Positions 63,861 through 64,000 of a stretch of 64,000 nucleotides of DNA are shown piece by piece. The translations under genes and the position numbers were made by a program. The DNA is from Pterobdella sp. o SKG-2022. Taxonomy: Eukaryota > Annelida > Clitellata > Hirudinida > Piscicolidae. Numbering within the stretch: position 1 is the stretch's first letter; the number at the start of each line of letters is the position of its first letter. The stretch spans positions 10,680,038 through 10,744,037 of the forward strand of contig OZ038322.1 in the NCBI GenBank assembly GCA_964035795.1, written 5' to 3'. Under the pieces are notes generated by a model. The model was not told the origin of the DNA, made no database searches, and saw nothing but the letters and a program-made list of their open reading frames with translations.

Positions 63861-64000
63861 TATTGAAATAGCTAAATTTTGAATTGAAAAGCTTATATAA
63901 GTCTGTTGATAGTTGTTATTATAAAGTATAAAGCTTTTTGTTGACAGTGTATTATTTTCGAGTATTAGTGTTAAGAAGTCTTTTTATTCAATCTTTGCTT
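63861..64000. other. Sequence right of the LINE
   Basis: AT-rich with no gene. AAAGCTTTTTGTTGACAG near 63930 recalls the foldback core. Confidence 0.35.

Overview
This window is AT-rich invertebrate animal DNA. Its genes are split by GT-AG introns, and it carries many retrotransposon fragments, tRNA-derived SINEs, simple repeats and one 200-N assembly gap. The protein families (CDC37, USP6NL/RN-tre, ribosomal P1, ZMAT2, tetraspanins) and the LINE types are general to metazoans. The sequence alone does not fix the phylum. All gene models were spliced by hand from reading frame, GT/AG sites and recalled family motifs, with no alignment software. Every model except ZMAT2 keeps an unbroken frame across all its junctions.

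Left part (1-10.5 kb): a decayed CR1/L2-like LINE (minus, 850-2880), a foldback element and another LINE 3' end (plus, about 3.8-4.2 kb). These are followed by a complete 12-exon CDC37 co-chaperone gene on the minus strand (4924-7449, 379 aa). Next come a LINE C-terminal fragment, a large imperfect foldback, a 24-bp tandem repeat and a SINE.

Centre-left (11-28.2 kb): a 16-exon TBC-domain RabGAP of the USP6NL/RN-tre type (plus, 11007-24159, 997 aa) begins with a 4-nt coding exon. An antisense LINE bracketed by GATA repeats and a perfect-arm foldback lie in its introns. An intronless ribosomal P1 ORF (minus) with retrocopy-like 3' features follows. ZMAT2, a splicing factor of the Snu23 family (plus), has good splice sites but a 1-nt frameshift in exon 1.

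Right part (28.6-60.8 kb): four tandem tetraspanin genes, all on the minus strand, share the same ten-coding-exon layout. Most exons are identical in length and all intron phases are identical, so the array arose by tandem duplication. The copies differ in membrane-proximal cysteines and large-loop cysteines. Introns and spacers hold SINEs, LINE tails, tandem repeats and foldbacks. The window closes with a degraded RTE-like LINE (minus, 61.4-63.86 kb).

The least ordinary signal is a dispersed family of small foldback elements. They share a core, AAGCTTTTCGT - about 9 nt - TTACATTATCAAGT. Within a copy the two arms are nearly perfect inverted repeats (up to 40/40), while arms from different copies are only loosely similar.
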